A stretch of 64,000 nucleotides of DNA from Pseudolabrys sp. (GCA_029980465.1 JARYIJ010000001.1:620001-684000), one strand, 5' to 3'; positions 51,877 through 61,040 are shown, counted from the stretch's first letter. Numbers and translations are program-made. Notes: generated from the letters alone by a model not told the origin.

Positions 51877-53325
51877 CTATGAATCTTTCCAAAGGCCATA
51901 AAAAGGATGACGATCCTTCCATGGCAACGCCTGCTCTAATTGTCCGGCAAGTTGAAACAAAAGTCCCTCCTTGCCGAAGCCCGCACCGAACATCATCCCG
52001 ATCGGAAGTCCGTCGCGCGAACTGTGCAGCGGAAGGCTGATCGCCGGCAGCCCGGACGCATTGTAGATTGAATTGAACCGATAGAGCTCAGAGAAACGTT
52101 TGACGAGTAGCTCCACGTTCGCGGTATTTGAATCGAGGTATCCCACAAGTGGCGCTACGTCACTCATCGTCGGTGTCAGCCAAATATCGCGAGTTTCAAA
52201 GAAGGCAGCAAACGATCGGCTGACAGAGTTGACCTTCTTCAATGCTGCAGCAAGCTGAACTGCGCTCAATTGGCTGCCCTGCTCAAGTAGAGCAAGGTTG
52301 GCTCGTTCCATTGTCTCCACTGTCGGCGATACACCTATTTCCTTTTCACGTTGGATCACCAGCTCAGCGAGCGCGCAAGCAGCAATGCTACCCATCGCTT
52401 CACCCATCAAGGCAGCATCCCATTTAGGCGATGCTTCTTCAATGTCGTGTCCCAACTGTTCCAGCAGCCGTGCTGTCACAATGATCGCGTGGCGCGTCTC
52501 CTCGGCAAACGCTTTTGTGTCAAGCCAATCCGTGGCAAAGCCGATTCGTAATCGGCCCGGTTTTCGCGTGACTGCCGCAAGATATGGCTGGGTGGGCGGA
52601 TCTATGCTGTACGGATCGCCCGCGATAAAACCAGCCGTATAATCAAGAATCGCTGCTGAATCGCGGACTGATCGGCTGACGACATGTTGGGTCCCCAAAC
52701 CACTCCAATGCTCTCCAGCGTCCGGCGCATACGAAATACGGCCGCGGGTCGGCTTCAAACCAACTAGGCCGCACCACGATGCCGGCCCTCGAATTGATCC
52801 GCCGGCATCGGTCGCGTGCGCCGCCGGCACAATGCCTGCTGCGACGGCAGCTGCCGATCCGCCACTTGAAATACCGGGAATTCGTTTCAGGTCCCACGGA
52901 TTGTGCAGACGGCCATTGGCGGCATTCTCCGCCGAGCAAGAGCTTCCGCATTCCGAGCAGTTCGTTTTGCCGATGATGGCAAATCCCGCCTTCTTATACC
53001 GACGCACAATCTCGCTGTCGTAATTCCGCGTATAACCTTTGAAGTAGCGGCTGCCATACTCAGTGGGCACGCCAGAGAGACTAACGCTGGTGTCTTTGAG
53101 CAAGAACGGCACGCCGTAGAGAGGCCCGTCTGGATCGGCCTCGCGGACGGCGGCGGTAGCAGCATCGCGTCGCACCATGGCCACGGCATTGAGCACGGGA
53201 TTGAGGCGCTCAATTGCCTTTAAGGCGCAATCGGTCAGTTCTGCCGACGACACGTCTCCTCGCCGCACCAGTTCGGAGAGATCGAGCGCGTCGTACTCCC
53301 GGTATTGCTCGAGCGTCATCGCCAT
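51877..53325 (-). CDS. Amidase-signature family amidase (island, end of operon)
   Basis: The 482-residue amidase has Lys in YGVPFLLKDTSVSLSG, cis-Ser in GISSGGSAAAVAAGIVP and the nucleophile Ser in DAGGSIRGPASWCGLVG. It is the last gene of an eight-gene minus-strand run with its own importer, so it probably hydrolyses the imported amide or an intermediate. It is more AT-rich than the amidase at 34750, and the two differ clearly in sequence. It starts nine bases after the ATPase stop. Confidence 0.93.
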   Translation of the reverse strand: MAMTLEQYREYDALDLSELVRRGDVSSAELTDCALKAIERLNPVLNAVAMVRRDAATAAVREADPDGPLYGVPFLLKDTSVSLSGVPTEYGSRYFKGYTRNYDSEIVRRYKKAGFAIIGKTNCSECGSSCSAENAANGRLHNPWDLKRIPGISSGGSAAAVAAGIVPAAHATDAGGSIRGPASWCGLVGLKPTRGRISYAPDAGEHWSGLGTQHVVSRSVRDSAAILDYTAGFIAGDPYSIDPPTQPYLAAVTRKPGRLRIGFATDWLDTKAFAEETRHAIIVTARLLEQLGHDIEEASPKWDAALMGEAMGSIAACALAELVIQREKEIGVSPTVETMERANLALLEQGSQLSAVQLAAALKKVNSVSRSFAAFFETRDIWLTPTMSDVAPLVGYLDSNTANVELLVKRFSELYRFNSIYNASGLPAISLPLHSSRDGLPIGMMFGAGFGKEGLLFQLAGQLEQALPWKDRHPFYGLWKDS

Positions 53326-53334
53326 TGATGAGAA

Positions 53335-54108
53335 TCAGAGTATCTTTGAAAGAAAGGCGCTCAGTCTTTTATCGGCCCGGTGGTCGAAGAATTCGCGTGG
53401 CGGAGCGATGTGGAGCAGCGTGCCTCCATCCATAAACCCGACGCGGTCTGCAACCTCCCGTGCAAAGCCCATCTCATGCGTCGCCACCAACATCGTGATC
53501 CCCGTATGGGCGAGTTCGCGCATGACCTGCAATACCTCCTGAACCATCTCGGGGTCGAGAGATGACGTTGGCTCGTCGAACAGCAAGACCTGTGGCTCTA
53601 CGGCCAGAGCGCGGGCGATTGCGACGCGCTGCTGTTGCCCGCCTGACAATTGACCAGGATATTTGTCGATCTGATCGACGATTCCGACTCGACGCAAAAG
53701 GCGTTCGGCCCGCCCGTTGGCCTCCACCCACGAGAGTCCGCGCGAACGGACTGGCGCAAGCGCGACGTTTCGTCGTACGGTCATATGCGGAAAGAGGTTA
53801 AAACTCTGAAAAACCATGCCCACCTCGCGGCGGACTTCCAATATCTGCCGGTGTGTCCCTGGCAAATCGACATCCCCAATCCTTATGCGTCCGTCATCGA
53901 ACGACTCAAGTCCGTTCAGAGTGCGAAGGAGCGTCGACTTACCGCTGCCGGATGGCCCAATGATGCAAACAACTTCGCCGCGCGCGGCACTCAGCGACAC
54001 ACCTTTAAGTGCTTCAAAAGCGCCGTAAAATTTGCGTACGTTCTCGCAAACGATGAAAGGTGCGGAGCTTTCGCCAGAGGGGCTCGCTATTGGTCGGCTT
54101 GACATCAT
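53335..54108 (-). CDS. Polar amino acid-type ABC transporter ATPase
   Basis: The 257-residue GlnQ/HisP-like ATPase has Walker A GPSGSGKST (about 52-60), Q-loop VFQSFNLFPHMT, intact LSGGQQQRVAIARAL, Walker B VLLFDEPTSSLD and H-loop ATHEMGFA. It energises the importer formed with the two permeases and the binding protein encoded upstream; ATGA overlaps link it to the preceding permease. It has an ordinary family length. Confidence 0.94.
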   Translation of the reverse strand: MMSSRPIASPSGESSAPFIVCENVRKFYGAFEALKGVSLSAARGEVVCIIGPSGSGKSTLLRTLNGLESFDDGRIRIGDVDLPGTHRQILEVRREVGMVFQSFNLFPHMTVRRNVALAPVRSRGLSWVEANGRAERLLRRVGIVDQIDKYPGQLSGGQQQRVAIARALAVEPQVLLFDEPTSSLDPEMVQEVLQVMRELAHTGITMLVATHEMGFAREVADRVGFMDGGTLLHIAPPREFFDHRADKRLSAFLSKIL

Positions 54109-54767
54109 CGATGCCTTGCCGAAAGACGCTGCTCTTGAAACTGAACCGCTGCACTAAGCGGCAAGATCAGCATAAAGTATATGATGGCGGTGACGGTCAG
54201 GAACTCGAAGTAGTGAAACGTTTGTCCGCCAAGGACATTCGCACGATAGAATAGCTCCTCTACGCCAAGAGCCGACACCAGCGCTGAATTCTTGATCAGG
54301 ATCGTCACGATTCCGAGGGTCGGAGGGATCATGATCCGCAACGCTTGCGGCACCAACACGTCCCATAGCAGCCAGAAGGGGGGCAGCCCAAGCGCGCGAG
54401 CCGCTTCAATTTGTCCGCGGGGAATAGCTTGAATTCCGGCGCGAAAGATTTCCGCAAGGTAGGCGCCCGAAGGAATAGCGAGAGCGATCGCGCCGGTTTC
54501 GAATGCGGTCAATTTGGTATTGAGAATGAGAGGACTGCAATAGTAAAGCCAAAAGATGATAATTGGCTCGGGAAGCGCTCGAAAAATACTGACATAGTCT
54601 GCGCTGATCCGGCGCACGACGGGGCTACCCAGAAGCATGCCAGCACAGATCAACACGCCGATTACACCAGCAAAAAACAGCGAGAGAATCACGATTACAA
54701 TCGTAAGCCGTAGCCCATAAAGAAGAGACGGTAAATTTTGCCAAACGATTTGAGTATCAAACGACAT
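54105..54767 (-). CDS. Polar amino acid-type ABC permease 2
   Basis: The roughly 220-residue HisM/GlnP-type permease has five helices and the coupling EAA loop GQIEAARALGLPPFWLLWDVLVPQALRIMIPP. MSFDTQIVWQNLPSLL at 54767 is preferred as start, two bases after the preceding permease stop; an upstream start would overlap that gene by about 50 bases. Confidence 0.92.
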   Translation of the reverse strand: MSFDTQIVWQNLPSLLYGLRLTIVIVILSLFFAGVIGVLICAGMLLGSPVVRRISADYVSIFRALPEPIIIFWLYYCSPLILNTKLTAFETGAIALAIPSGAYLAEIFRAGIQAIPRGQIEAARALGLPPFWLLWDVLVPQALRIMIPPTLGIVTILIKNSALVSALGVEELFYRANVLGGQTFHYFEFLTVTAIIYFMLILPLSAAVQFQEQRLSARHR

Positions 54768-54769
54768 TT

Positions 54770-55570
54770 TCAGATTCGCTTTGTCTCGAATAGATTTTCG
54801 AGGCGGAACGTCAGCCAACTGAGCGAATAGCCAAGCACCAGATAGACGAAAGCAACAAAAGTGAAGGTCTCGATCGGTTTAAAGGTATAATTGCTGATCC
54901 GCGTTGCCACCGTCGTTAGTTCGCCGACCGAAAGTAACGCGAGGACTGAACTGGCCTTGAAATAGCCGAGCGCGATATTGGCCAGCGGCGGAATGATGAT
55001 TCTAAAGGCTTGCGGGAGAATAATATCGAGCCATTTGCGCGCGGTAGTAAAGCCTAGGGCATCGGCGGCATCCCACTGACCTTTTGGAATGGCTTGAACT
55101 CCCGCACGCACCGCATCGGTTAGATAGGCGCTCGACTGGAGCGCCATCGCTATGAACCCGCTTTCGAACACCGAAGTTGATATACCCGTGACGACCGGCA
55201 GCGCAAAGTGAATCCAAAACAGCGCAACAACGAGAGGAACGTCGCGCAACACCTCGACATAGAAGACAATGATCCAGCGCAAAGGCGCATAGCGTACATT
55301 AGCCAGCAAGGCGAAGATGATCGCTAAGATGAGACCAAGCAGCAGCGATGCAAAGGTGATCCAGACGGTATTAACGAGACCTTCGAAGAGCGCGACCCGA
55401 TATTTGTATATGACCGTGAAGTCGAGATTCGAAACGAACGACCAATTCACGCCCCAAGCAAGCCAGGCAACGAGCCCTAGGCCGATAATAATGGGAAGGG
55501 ATCGCGCGAACGCGGCACCAGCAGCAAGGCCCGAGGTACCTCGTCTTGCGATCCCCTTGTCGCTCACCAT
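54770..55570 (-). CDS. Polar amino acid-type ABC permease 1
   Basis: The roughly 266-residue permease of the same superfamily has EAA loop GQWDAADALGFTTARKWLDIILPQAFRIIIPP. An N-terminal extension with an extra hydrophobic helix (LPIIIGLGLVAWLAWGVNW) is typical of GltJ/AatQ-type permeases for acidic amino acids. The start MVSDKGIARRG at 55570 is chosen; a 13-residue longer frame overlaps the intergenic region. Confidence 0.92.
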   Translation of the reverse strand: MVSDKGIARRGTSGLAAGAAFARSLPIIIGLGLVAWLAWGVNWSFVSNLDFTVIYKYRVALFEGLVNTVWITFASLLLGLILAIIFALLANVRYAPLRWIIVFYVEVLRDVPLVVALFWIHFALPVVTGISTSVFESGFIAMALQSSAYLTDAVRAGVQAIPKGQWDAADALGFTTARKWLDIILPQAFRIIIPPLANIALGYFKASSVLALLSVGELTTVATRISNYTFKPIETFTFVAFVYLVLGYSLSWLTFRLENLFETKRI

Positions 55571-55610
55571 TGTCGGCCCATCCTCTTGCGTCGGGGAGGT
55601 GCCGCCCAAA

Positions 55611-56402
55611 TCACTTGCTCCATTTCGTCAAAATGGCTTTCAGCTTGCCGCTCCCCTGAAGATCGAGAATTACGGAATTCAGCCAGTCGCGAAAAAAGTA
55701 TTCGCGTGGTGGCACCGCGTAGGCGATCGAGGTATGGGTGAGCAAGTCATCGGAAAGCGCCCTCACCTTGACGTTCGGATTGGCCTTGAGGAAGGCCAAG
55801 TTGCCGTAATATCCGCCAGCGCCGGCATCGGCGCGTCCCGAGGCCATCTCAAGCAGAATGATGCCAGCTTGGTCCGCGGTTAATACTTTGACCGTCGCGT
55901 GTTTGAATAGCGCTTTTGCCACGCCAACTTCGAATCCGCCGGAGCGCACAACGATGGTCTTGCCTGGCTGGTCGAGATCCGCAACGGTCTTAGCCGTCGA
56001 GTTATCAGGCACGAAGATGCCGATGCCGTCAGTGGCGAAGGGCATTGTAAACGTCACCAGTTGAGCACGCGCCGGCGATATGTAGAGCCCAGCCCCTGAG
56101 AAATCACACTTTCCAGTCGTCATACTGGGGATGACTGTCGCCCACGTTGCGTCAACATGTTCGAGCTTCACCTTCAGTGTACCGGCAATTTCGTTGAGGA
56201 TATCGACGTTGATACCCTCCCATTGGTTGGTGGCCGGATTCTTGACGTTCCAAGGCGCATAATCGACGTCGCAGACGCGCATGACGCCGCGGTCCTTAAT
56301 TGTCTGTAAAAGATCGTCTTCCTTTGCTTGCGTGGTAAAAGACATCGCAACCGTGGCGATCAAGCACAAGACGCTACCCAAGACGGCCCTGCTTACTGTC
56401 AT
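55611..56402 (-). CDS. Amino acid-type ABC transporter substrate-binding protein
   Basis: The roughly 263-residue SBP_bac_3 protein has a signal peptide (AVLGSVLCLIATVAMSFTTQA), then DRGVMRVCDVDYAPWNVKN, WEGINVDILNEIAG and DFSGAGLYISPARAQLVTFTMPF, the standard ligand-cleft segments. The usual ligand carboxylate-binding Arg appears in SPARAQ. AAAGGAGGAGG gives a strong ribosome site before ATG 56402. It lies between the MetX-like gene and the permeases and is the delivery protein of this importer; the compound is unknown. Confidence 0.93.
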   Translation of the reverse strand: MTVSRAVLGSVLCLIATVAMSFTTQAKEDDLLQTIKDRGVMRVCDVDYAPWNVKNPATNQWEGINVDILNEIAGTLKVKLEHVDATWATVIPSMTTGKCDFSGAGLYISPARAQLVTFTMPFATDGIGIFVPDNSTAKTVADLDQPGKTIVVRSGGFEVGVAKALFKHATVKVLTADQAGIILLEMASGRADAGAGGYYGNLAFLKANPNVKVRALSDDLLTHTSIAYAVPPREYFFRDWLNSVILDLQGSGKLKAILTKWSK

Positions 56403-56446
56403 GACCTCCTCCTTTATCACCTTCGCTGATGATGATTATTTCCCCG

Positions 56447-57460
56447 CTACGCATTCAGCAATTCGCGAAGCGCGTCATTGATAAACTTAAGATCCTCGGG
56501 GCTTTGTGCCGGATTGCCAGCTCGGTGACCCCAAACTGAACGGATCGGCCTGAGCTGCGCGTTGGGCATTTGCTCCACTTCGCGAGAACTGGCATCGGCT
56601 GTGAAATAACAATCGGTCGTCGCGGGCATTACAAAGGCACGTGCTCGGATTGAGGCTAGTGCCTTCCCAATATCGCCGCCATATCGGCCGTTCTCGCTAA
56701 TGTCCGCATGCTGCCAACTCCACCACATAGCCATCATATTGTTAGGATCGCGACGCAGCATGTTAGCATCCCAGGCCTTCACCAGAAATTCTTCGATGGT
56801 TTCGAACCCTAGCGTCTGATACACGCAGTCATGATAAAATCCTGGTGAAACTGCCCAAGCCGCATAGGCGCGGGCAACCGCACGGAGCCCGCGTTCGGGT
56901 TTGCCGTAGAAGCGCCCGTCACGAAATTCGGGATCCGCCGTGAGAGCCGACTTAAGGCTGTCGAGAAAAACATAATTATGCCCCGAGGTCTTTGCCGACG
57001 CGCAAATTGGCGCGACCCGCTCAACCATGTCAGGGAAAAGCGCCGCCCAATGGTAGGCCTGCTGACCGCCCATTGACCAGCCAACGACGAGCTTAAGCCT
57101 CGCTATTCCGAGCTCATCCGTTACCAGCCGATGCTGCTGCACGACGCTGTCGTATAGTGTCACATTGGGAAATCGCTCCTGCGCTTGCGCTGCCGCCGCG
57201 TTGCTCGGCGATATCGAGGCACCGTTGCCGAACATGTTCGGAATGATGATGAAATATTTGTTCGGGTCGAGTGCCATCTCGCTGCCGATCATCCATGCGA
57301 TGTCACTATGGACTGCGCCAAACGGCGTATTAAAGACGATGGCATTAGATTTGTCGGCATTCAGCACGCCGTAAGTCTGATAGGCAAGAAACGCTCCGTC
57401 TAGGCGCTTGCCCGACTGCAATTTGACGTCGCCGAGTGCAAGGACTGAATGATCCGGCAT
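56447..57460 (-). CDS. MetX-like alpha/beta hydrolase (homoserine O-acetyltransferase family)
   Basis: The 337-residue alpha/beta-fold protein has the nucleophile elbow GWSMGG (about 128-133), catalytic Asp in PATTDCYF and His in WGHRAGNP, and the MetX-type opening LAYQTYGVLNADKSNAIVFN. True MetX enzymes have GxSMGG with Leu and a longer lid; this protein is shorter than classic MetX (about 370). It may act as a hydrolase or acyltransferase on the island substrate rather than in methionine synthesis. It lies nine bases after the NMT1-like pair. Confidence 0.85.
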   Translation of the reverse strand: MPDHSVLALGDVKLQSGKRLDGAFLAYQTYGVLNADKSNAIVFNTPFGAVHSDIAWMIGSEMALDPNKYFIIIPNMFGNGASISPSNAAAAQAQERFPNVTLYDSVVQQHRLVTDELGIARLKLVVGWSMGGQQAYHWAALFPDMVERVAPICASAKTSGHNYVFLDSLKSALTADPEFRDGRFYGKPERGLRAVARAYAAWAVSPGFYHDCVYQTLGFETIEEFLVKAWDANMLRRDPNNMMAMWWSWQHADISENGRYGGDIGKALASIRARAFVMPATTDCYFTADASSREVEQMPNAQLRPIRSVWGHRAGNPAQSPEDLKFINDALRELLNA

Positions 57461-57469
57461 GCTCGAGCA

Positions 57470-58480
57470 CTAACGATGCTGTTGGGTTGTTGTCTGGCGA
57501 ATTTGCTTCGCATCGAAATCGTTAAGTCCAGGGACAAGTGAAGTTGTGTACAGCTTGGTGAGATCGAGTTCACGGGGGATAATATTCGACTTCAGCAGGA
57601 ATTCTTGCCAGGCACTCATTTCTGCCGATGGAATCGCACACCAACGTGAATCGGGGTCTGCGCTATCGATCCGCATCGGTTCAAGACACGCCTTAAGGAC
57701 TTCGAGATCGTGTCTGAAAGTCTCCTCACGACCGGCTGCCGAAGGTCGCGTTTGCGGGAAAATATCCCACATCGCCCGGAGCGAAGCCTCCGGATCAGCA
57801 AAAGAAAACACAAGGCTCTTTTGAATAGCACGCAACGCCTTGGTCAGAATGTCTTTCTCGGCTGCGAGCTTATTCTCTGTTGTCCAATAGCAGGATGAGA
57901 CGCGGATATGCTCAAGCAGTCGCGAACGAATATGGCGCAATTCTAGTCCTTGTGCGCGCGCGTCGCCGTCAGTCCAGTCCATAATGAAGAGTGCGTCCTC
58001 TTCGCCGCTCCGCAGAGGCGCAATCATGTCGGTTATTTTCATGCCGGACCCGTGCCAAGGCATCCAGGCGAAGGACCCCGGTTCAACGCCTTCGGCGGCC
58101 AAGGCCGCCTCGGCAAGAGGCTGAATATGCGGAAAATCGCAAGCAATTTTCTTCCCCTTAAGATCGGCCAGACGGCGAATGGGGCTTTCAGGAAGCACGG
58201 CAAAATAGCGATGGGCGCGGCGGGCTTTGCTGCCAACGGCAACCATCGGCAAGCCATTCGACCGCCCCATAAACCCGACGATGGTATTGAGGCACGCGAT
58301 GTCACAGGCGCCCTCACAAAGACTGTGCGCAGTCGCGCCCGGCTCTCCGCCATAGAAGAACGAAAATTCAAGCCCTTCGTCGCGGTCAAACCCTTGGGCA
58401 ATTGCGGGCATGAAATAGGCATAGGATGCCGTCATGCCCTCCGGAGTCGCAACGCCAACAACGAACTTCCTACGACTCAC
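57470..58480 (-). CDS. NMT1/THI5-like protein without signal peptide, copy 1
   Basis: The 336-residue protein has the periplasmic-binding-protein-II fold of the NMT1/SsuA group: VVGVATPEGMTASYAYFMPA, GEPGATAHSLCEGACDIACLNT, KKIACDFPHIQPLAEAALAAEGV and AWMPWHGSGMKITDM. It starts directly with the first beta strand and has no signal peptide or lipobox, so it is predicted cytoplasmic. The GTG start overlaps the stop of the paralogue upstream (GTGA). No matching SsuB/SsuC transporter genes are present. An enzymatic role, like other cytoplasmic NMT1-fold proteins (THI5, DszB), is a possibility. Confidence 0.82.
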   Translation of the reverse strand: MSRRKFVVGVATPEGMTASYAYFMPAIAQGFDRDEGLEFSFFYGGEPGATAHSLCEGACDIACLNTIVGFMGRSNGLPMVAVGSKARRAHRYFAVLPESPIRRLADLKGKKIACDFPHIQPLAEAALAAEGVEPGSFAWMPWHGSGMKITDMIAPLRSGEEDALFIMDWTDGDARAQGLELRHIRSRLLEHIRVSSCYWTTENKLAAEKDILTKALRAIQKSLVFSFADPEASLRAMWDIFPQTRPSAAGREETFRHDLEVLKACLEPMRIDSADPDSRWCAIPSAEMSAWQEFLLKSNIIPRELDLTKLYTTSLVPGLNDFDAKQIRQTTTQQHR

Positions 58481-59520
58481 GACTTCCTCGCTTTTGGCAA
58501 TTGGGTGCCAGTTTCTTCAATATCCATCCGATGCGCCGCCGCCCTTATCCGATCCGCATCAAAGCGATTGAAGTCATCAACAAACCGTAAGTCGCAGAAA
58601 TCTTTTGGATCGCATTTGGCTTTCACAGCGCCACTTGCCAGCATGAAGTCCTGCCATTTACCGATCTCCGCCAGATCAATCGCTCCCCAGCGTGTATCTG
58701 GATCATCGCGGCCAATGCGAAAGGACTCCAGCCGTGCCTTCATAATTGCCAGATCGCGAAACAGTATGCGCTCCTCATTGCGCGGCACGGGCCGCGTGTC
58801 GGGTTCCTGCTTCCACATCAATCGAACGACTTTTTCGGCATCTTCGAGCCCAAATATTGTCGCTTTAGCAAGCGCACGTCCCGCTCCAACGATGCTCCTT
58901 CCCTCGCTCGCAAGAAAAGATTCAGAGACCCACAGGCATGACGACAGTCGGATGCGATCGAGAACTTTTGATGGAAGTCGTCTGAGCGGAAATCCCTCGG
59001 CGATGAAATCGCCATCGTTCCAATCGATTAAGAAGACAGCATCAATTTCGCCGCGCCGCAGCGGTTCGATCATAGTGCCGGTTTGCATGCCGCTGCCGTT
59101 CCAAGGAACCCACGCGTAATCTTTGGCGCTTACGCCTTCCGCGGCGAGGGCCGCTTCCGCCAGAGGCTGCAAATGCGAAAAATCACAAGCGATGCGTTTG
59201 CCCTTAAGATCGGCCAAAGAGTGAATGGCGCTGCCCGGCGGCACGGCAAACCAACGATGCGTTCGTCGTGCTTTGCCATAAACGGCTTTCATCGGCAGAC
59301 CCTCTTGCCGGCCGAGCAGGCCCACCGTTGTATTAAGGGATGCAATGTCACATGCACCGCCGCACAGCGCACGCGCGGTGGCACCGGGTTCCTCGCCGTA
59401 ATAAATCTTGAAACGGAGCCCCTCCTCACGATCAAAGCCGAGCGCTGAAGCAGCGCTGAAGTAACCGTTTGCCGCCGTCATACCGGGCGGCGTCGCGATT
59501 CCAATCACCAGTTCCTTCAT
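58477..59520 (-). CDS. NMT1/THI5-like protein without signal peptide, copy 2 (first gene of operon)
   Basis: The 347-residue paralogue of the next gene is visibly homologous throughout: VIGIATPPGMTAANGYFSAA, GEEPGATARALCGGACDIASLNT, KRIACDFSHLQPLAEAALAAEGV, AWVPWNGSGMQTGTM. It too lacks a signal sequence. Conserved between copies are the GGxCDIAxLNT cysteine, the CDFxHxQP block and the WxDGD acidic motif, candidates for a ligand or active site. It is the promoter-proximal gene, divergent from gntR with a 108-base gap. Confidence 0.82.
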   Translation of the reverse strand: MKELVIGIATPPGMTAANGYFSAASALGFDREEGLRFKIYYGEEPGATARALCGGACDIASLNTTVGLLGRQEGLPMKAVYGKARRTHRWFAVPPGSAIHSLADLKGKRIACDFSHLQPLAEAALAAEGVSAKDYAWVPWNGSGMQTGTMIEPLRRGEIDAVFLIDWNDGDFIAEGFPLRRLPSKVLDRIRLSSCLWVSESFLASEGRSIVGAGRALAKATIFGLEDAEKVVRLMWKQEPDTRPVPRNEERILFRDLAIMKARLESFRIGRDDPDTRWGAIDLAEIGKWQDFMLASGAVKAKCDPKDFCDLRFVDDFNRFDADRIRAAAHRMDIEETGTQLPKARKS

Positions 59521-59571
59521 GACCGTCTGTTGCTCTCGGATGAAATAGCGTTCAATCTAGACAGACTTCCT

Positions 59572-59582
59572 ATACTAAGTAT
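59572..59582. promoter_or_regulatory. Candidate operator between the NMT1-like operon and gntR
   Basis: ATACTAAGTAT is a perfect 11-base palindrome in the 108-base divergent intergenic region, similar in style to the AT-rich TATAC-type palindromes bound by GntR/HutC regulators. A little downstream AACAAGC (59587-59593) and GCTTGTT (about 59610-59616) form a second inverted repeat followed by a T run. Confidence 0.4.
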
Positions 59583-59628
59583 CAGAACAAGCATCTACTG
59601 AGCCGTCAAGCTTGTTTTTTAACAGCGC

Positions 59629-60405
59629 ATGCAACAAATTCGAGTAATGCTTATTCAACGTCGAACTGTTGCGAAGGAACCGCTCTACCTGACAGTGAAG
59701 CTCGCGCTGCGCGAGCGCATTTTGGGCGGGACGTACGAGCAGGGACAAAAAATTCCCAGCGAAGCTGAACTGATGCGCGAATTCGCCGTCAGTGAAATCA
59801 CCGTTCGTCGCGCGTTGCGCGAACTTAGAGTAGAAGGTCGGCTGGTAGGACGTCAGGGTGTCGGTGTATTCGTCGCCAGTCAGCCGCGTATATCGCGTTC
59901 ATTGAAGCCCGATCATCCGATTTCGCTCGCGGACGAGATTAAGCGGGCGGGATTCAAGCCAGGAATTGTAGAGCTGGGCTTGGTGCTGGAATCCGGCGCT
60001 GCAAGCACCTTGAACGAACTCAATGTGAACGGTCGAAGCCTGATTTATCGGCATGAGAAGCTGATCTTGGCTGATGGCAATCCGATTTGCGTTGATGCCA
60101 CCTATATGCCGCAAAAACTTGGCAAGTTGATTGGAAACGAGCTTAGCGGCGAATTTATCCTCCCAGTGCTCAAAAAACATAAAATCCACTATCAGGCTCT
60201 TGATTACCGTATCGAGGCCACCGCTGCAACGGAGCACGAGGCGGCGTCCCTTCGTATTGATGTCGGCGCGCCTCTCCTTAGCGTCCACTATTTTCCGGTT
60301 ACAGCGAATGGACGCCGATTGTTGGCGGGCCATATGCTGGCACGCGCGGAATGGTTTTCCTTTCAATTCCAGGCGCCACCGGGTGTGTCGCGAAAGGTTC
60401 GATGA
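59629..60405 (+). CDS. GntR/HutC family regulator with UTRA ligand domain
   Basis: The 258-residue protein has an N-terminal winged helix (LRERILGGTYEQGQKIPSEAELMREFAVSEITVRRALRELRVEGRLVGRQGVGVFV, about 25-82) and a C-terminal UTRA effector domain (about 100-250; LIYRHEKLILADGNPICVDATY, YRIEATAATEHEAASLRI). It is divergent from the eight-gene catabolic operon, so it most likely represses that operon until the substrate or a product binds. An internal Met six codons in is an alternative start. Confidence 0.93.
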   Translation: MQQIRVMLIQRRTVAKEPLYLTVKLALRERILGGTYEQGQKIPSEAELMREFAVSEITVRRALRELRVEGRLVGRQGVGVFVASQPRISRSLKPDHPISLADEIKRAGFKPGIVELGLVLESGAASTLNELNVNGRSLIYRHEKLILADGNPICVDATYMPQKLGKLIGNELSGEFILPVLKKHKIHYQALDYRIEATAATEHEAASLRIDVGAPLLSVHYFPVTANGRRLLAGHMLARAEWFSFQFQAPPGVSRKVR

Positions 60406-60409
60406 GTTA

Positions 60410-60530
60410 ATATTGCTGCGGCGGCAGCCGCGCCTCGTTGCCTCCGAACTCGTCGCGTTGGATGTCGCCGATATCGAAGAGGCACCTGAAGGCCTGCGCG
60501 TAGCAACGAGTCGACATCGCTCCGTCGAGG
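60410..60530 (+). pseudogene. Tyrosine recombinase (integrase) internal fragment
   Basis: A short frame reads LLRRQPRLVASELVALDVADIEEAPEGLRV, close to the RRSELVALDVADLE-x-EGLRV segment of rhizobial phage-type integrases, including the conserved R...EL region. The homology stops at both ends, so only a fragment of the core remains. It starts right after the gntR stop codon. Confidence 0.7.
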
Positions 60531-60572
60531 CCCTGACAGCCTACGTCAGAGATCAGTCGTTGTTTGAAGACC

Positions 60573-60863
60573 ATGCCGACACAGGACTTCTTTGACCGGT
60601 CGCAATCACCCTTGCCGGTGTCCAGAAATTCGCCCGTCGGGCTCAGCGTAACCATAGAAGCATTAAAAGTTCTGGTTTGCGGAGGCCGAGACTTCGACGA
60701 TGCAGAGTTCATTTTTGCCGAATTGGATCGCCTGCTGCGCGTCTATGGGTTCGGTACAGTCATTGAGGGTGACGCTCGAGGCGTTGACCGCATTGCTGGC
60801 GCGTGGGCGCACTCTCGCGGTATCGATGTCACAGAATACCCAGCCGACTCGATAAGACGTTAA
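60573..60863 (+). pseudogene. Truncated DUF2493 (SLOG-type) gene
   Basis: The middle and end of this frame read LKVLVCGGRDFDDAEFIFAELDRLL and VIEGDARGVDRIAGAWAHSRGIDVTEYPAD, the nucleotide-binding SLOG core of DUF2493 (YspA-like) proteins usually found on plasmids and islands. It ends abruptly at SIRR, before the expected RHGKAAGPIRN segment, so the C-terminal third is lost. Start is uncertain (ATG 60573 or TTG 60564). Confidence 0.75.
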
Positions 60864-61000
60864 AGGCGATCCCGCACATCTACGACCAAAAGAGCGTAAC
60901 CAGTTACATCCACGACGCTTCAGGCAGGCCCTTGCAGCGATGACACCTTCATCGTCGGAAAGTGGAGCCAGCCGCTTGAAAAGGAATCCTTCGGGAACAT

Positions 61001-61040
61001 GATCCCATGACGCCTACCGTACGGCAGGCGTCATGGGATC
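61001..61040. repeat. 40-base near-perfect palindrome at an integrase-fragment junction
   Basis: GATCCCATGACGCCT (61001-61015) and AGGCGTCATGGGATC (61026-61040) are perfect 15-base inverted arms, and the centre is CCGTACGG flanked by a single mismatched A/C pair. The right arm runs into integrase coding sequence, so the left arm looks like a fold-back copy of it. Confidence 0.85.

Noticed and set aside
59521..59628. TPP riboswitch upstream of the NMT1/THI5-like genes
   Set aside because: The conserved CTGAGA and GA-rich THI-box segments are not present, so a thiamine link is not supported.
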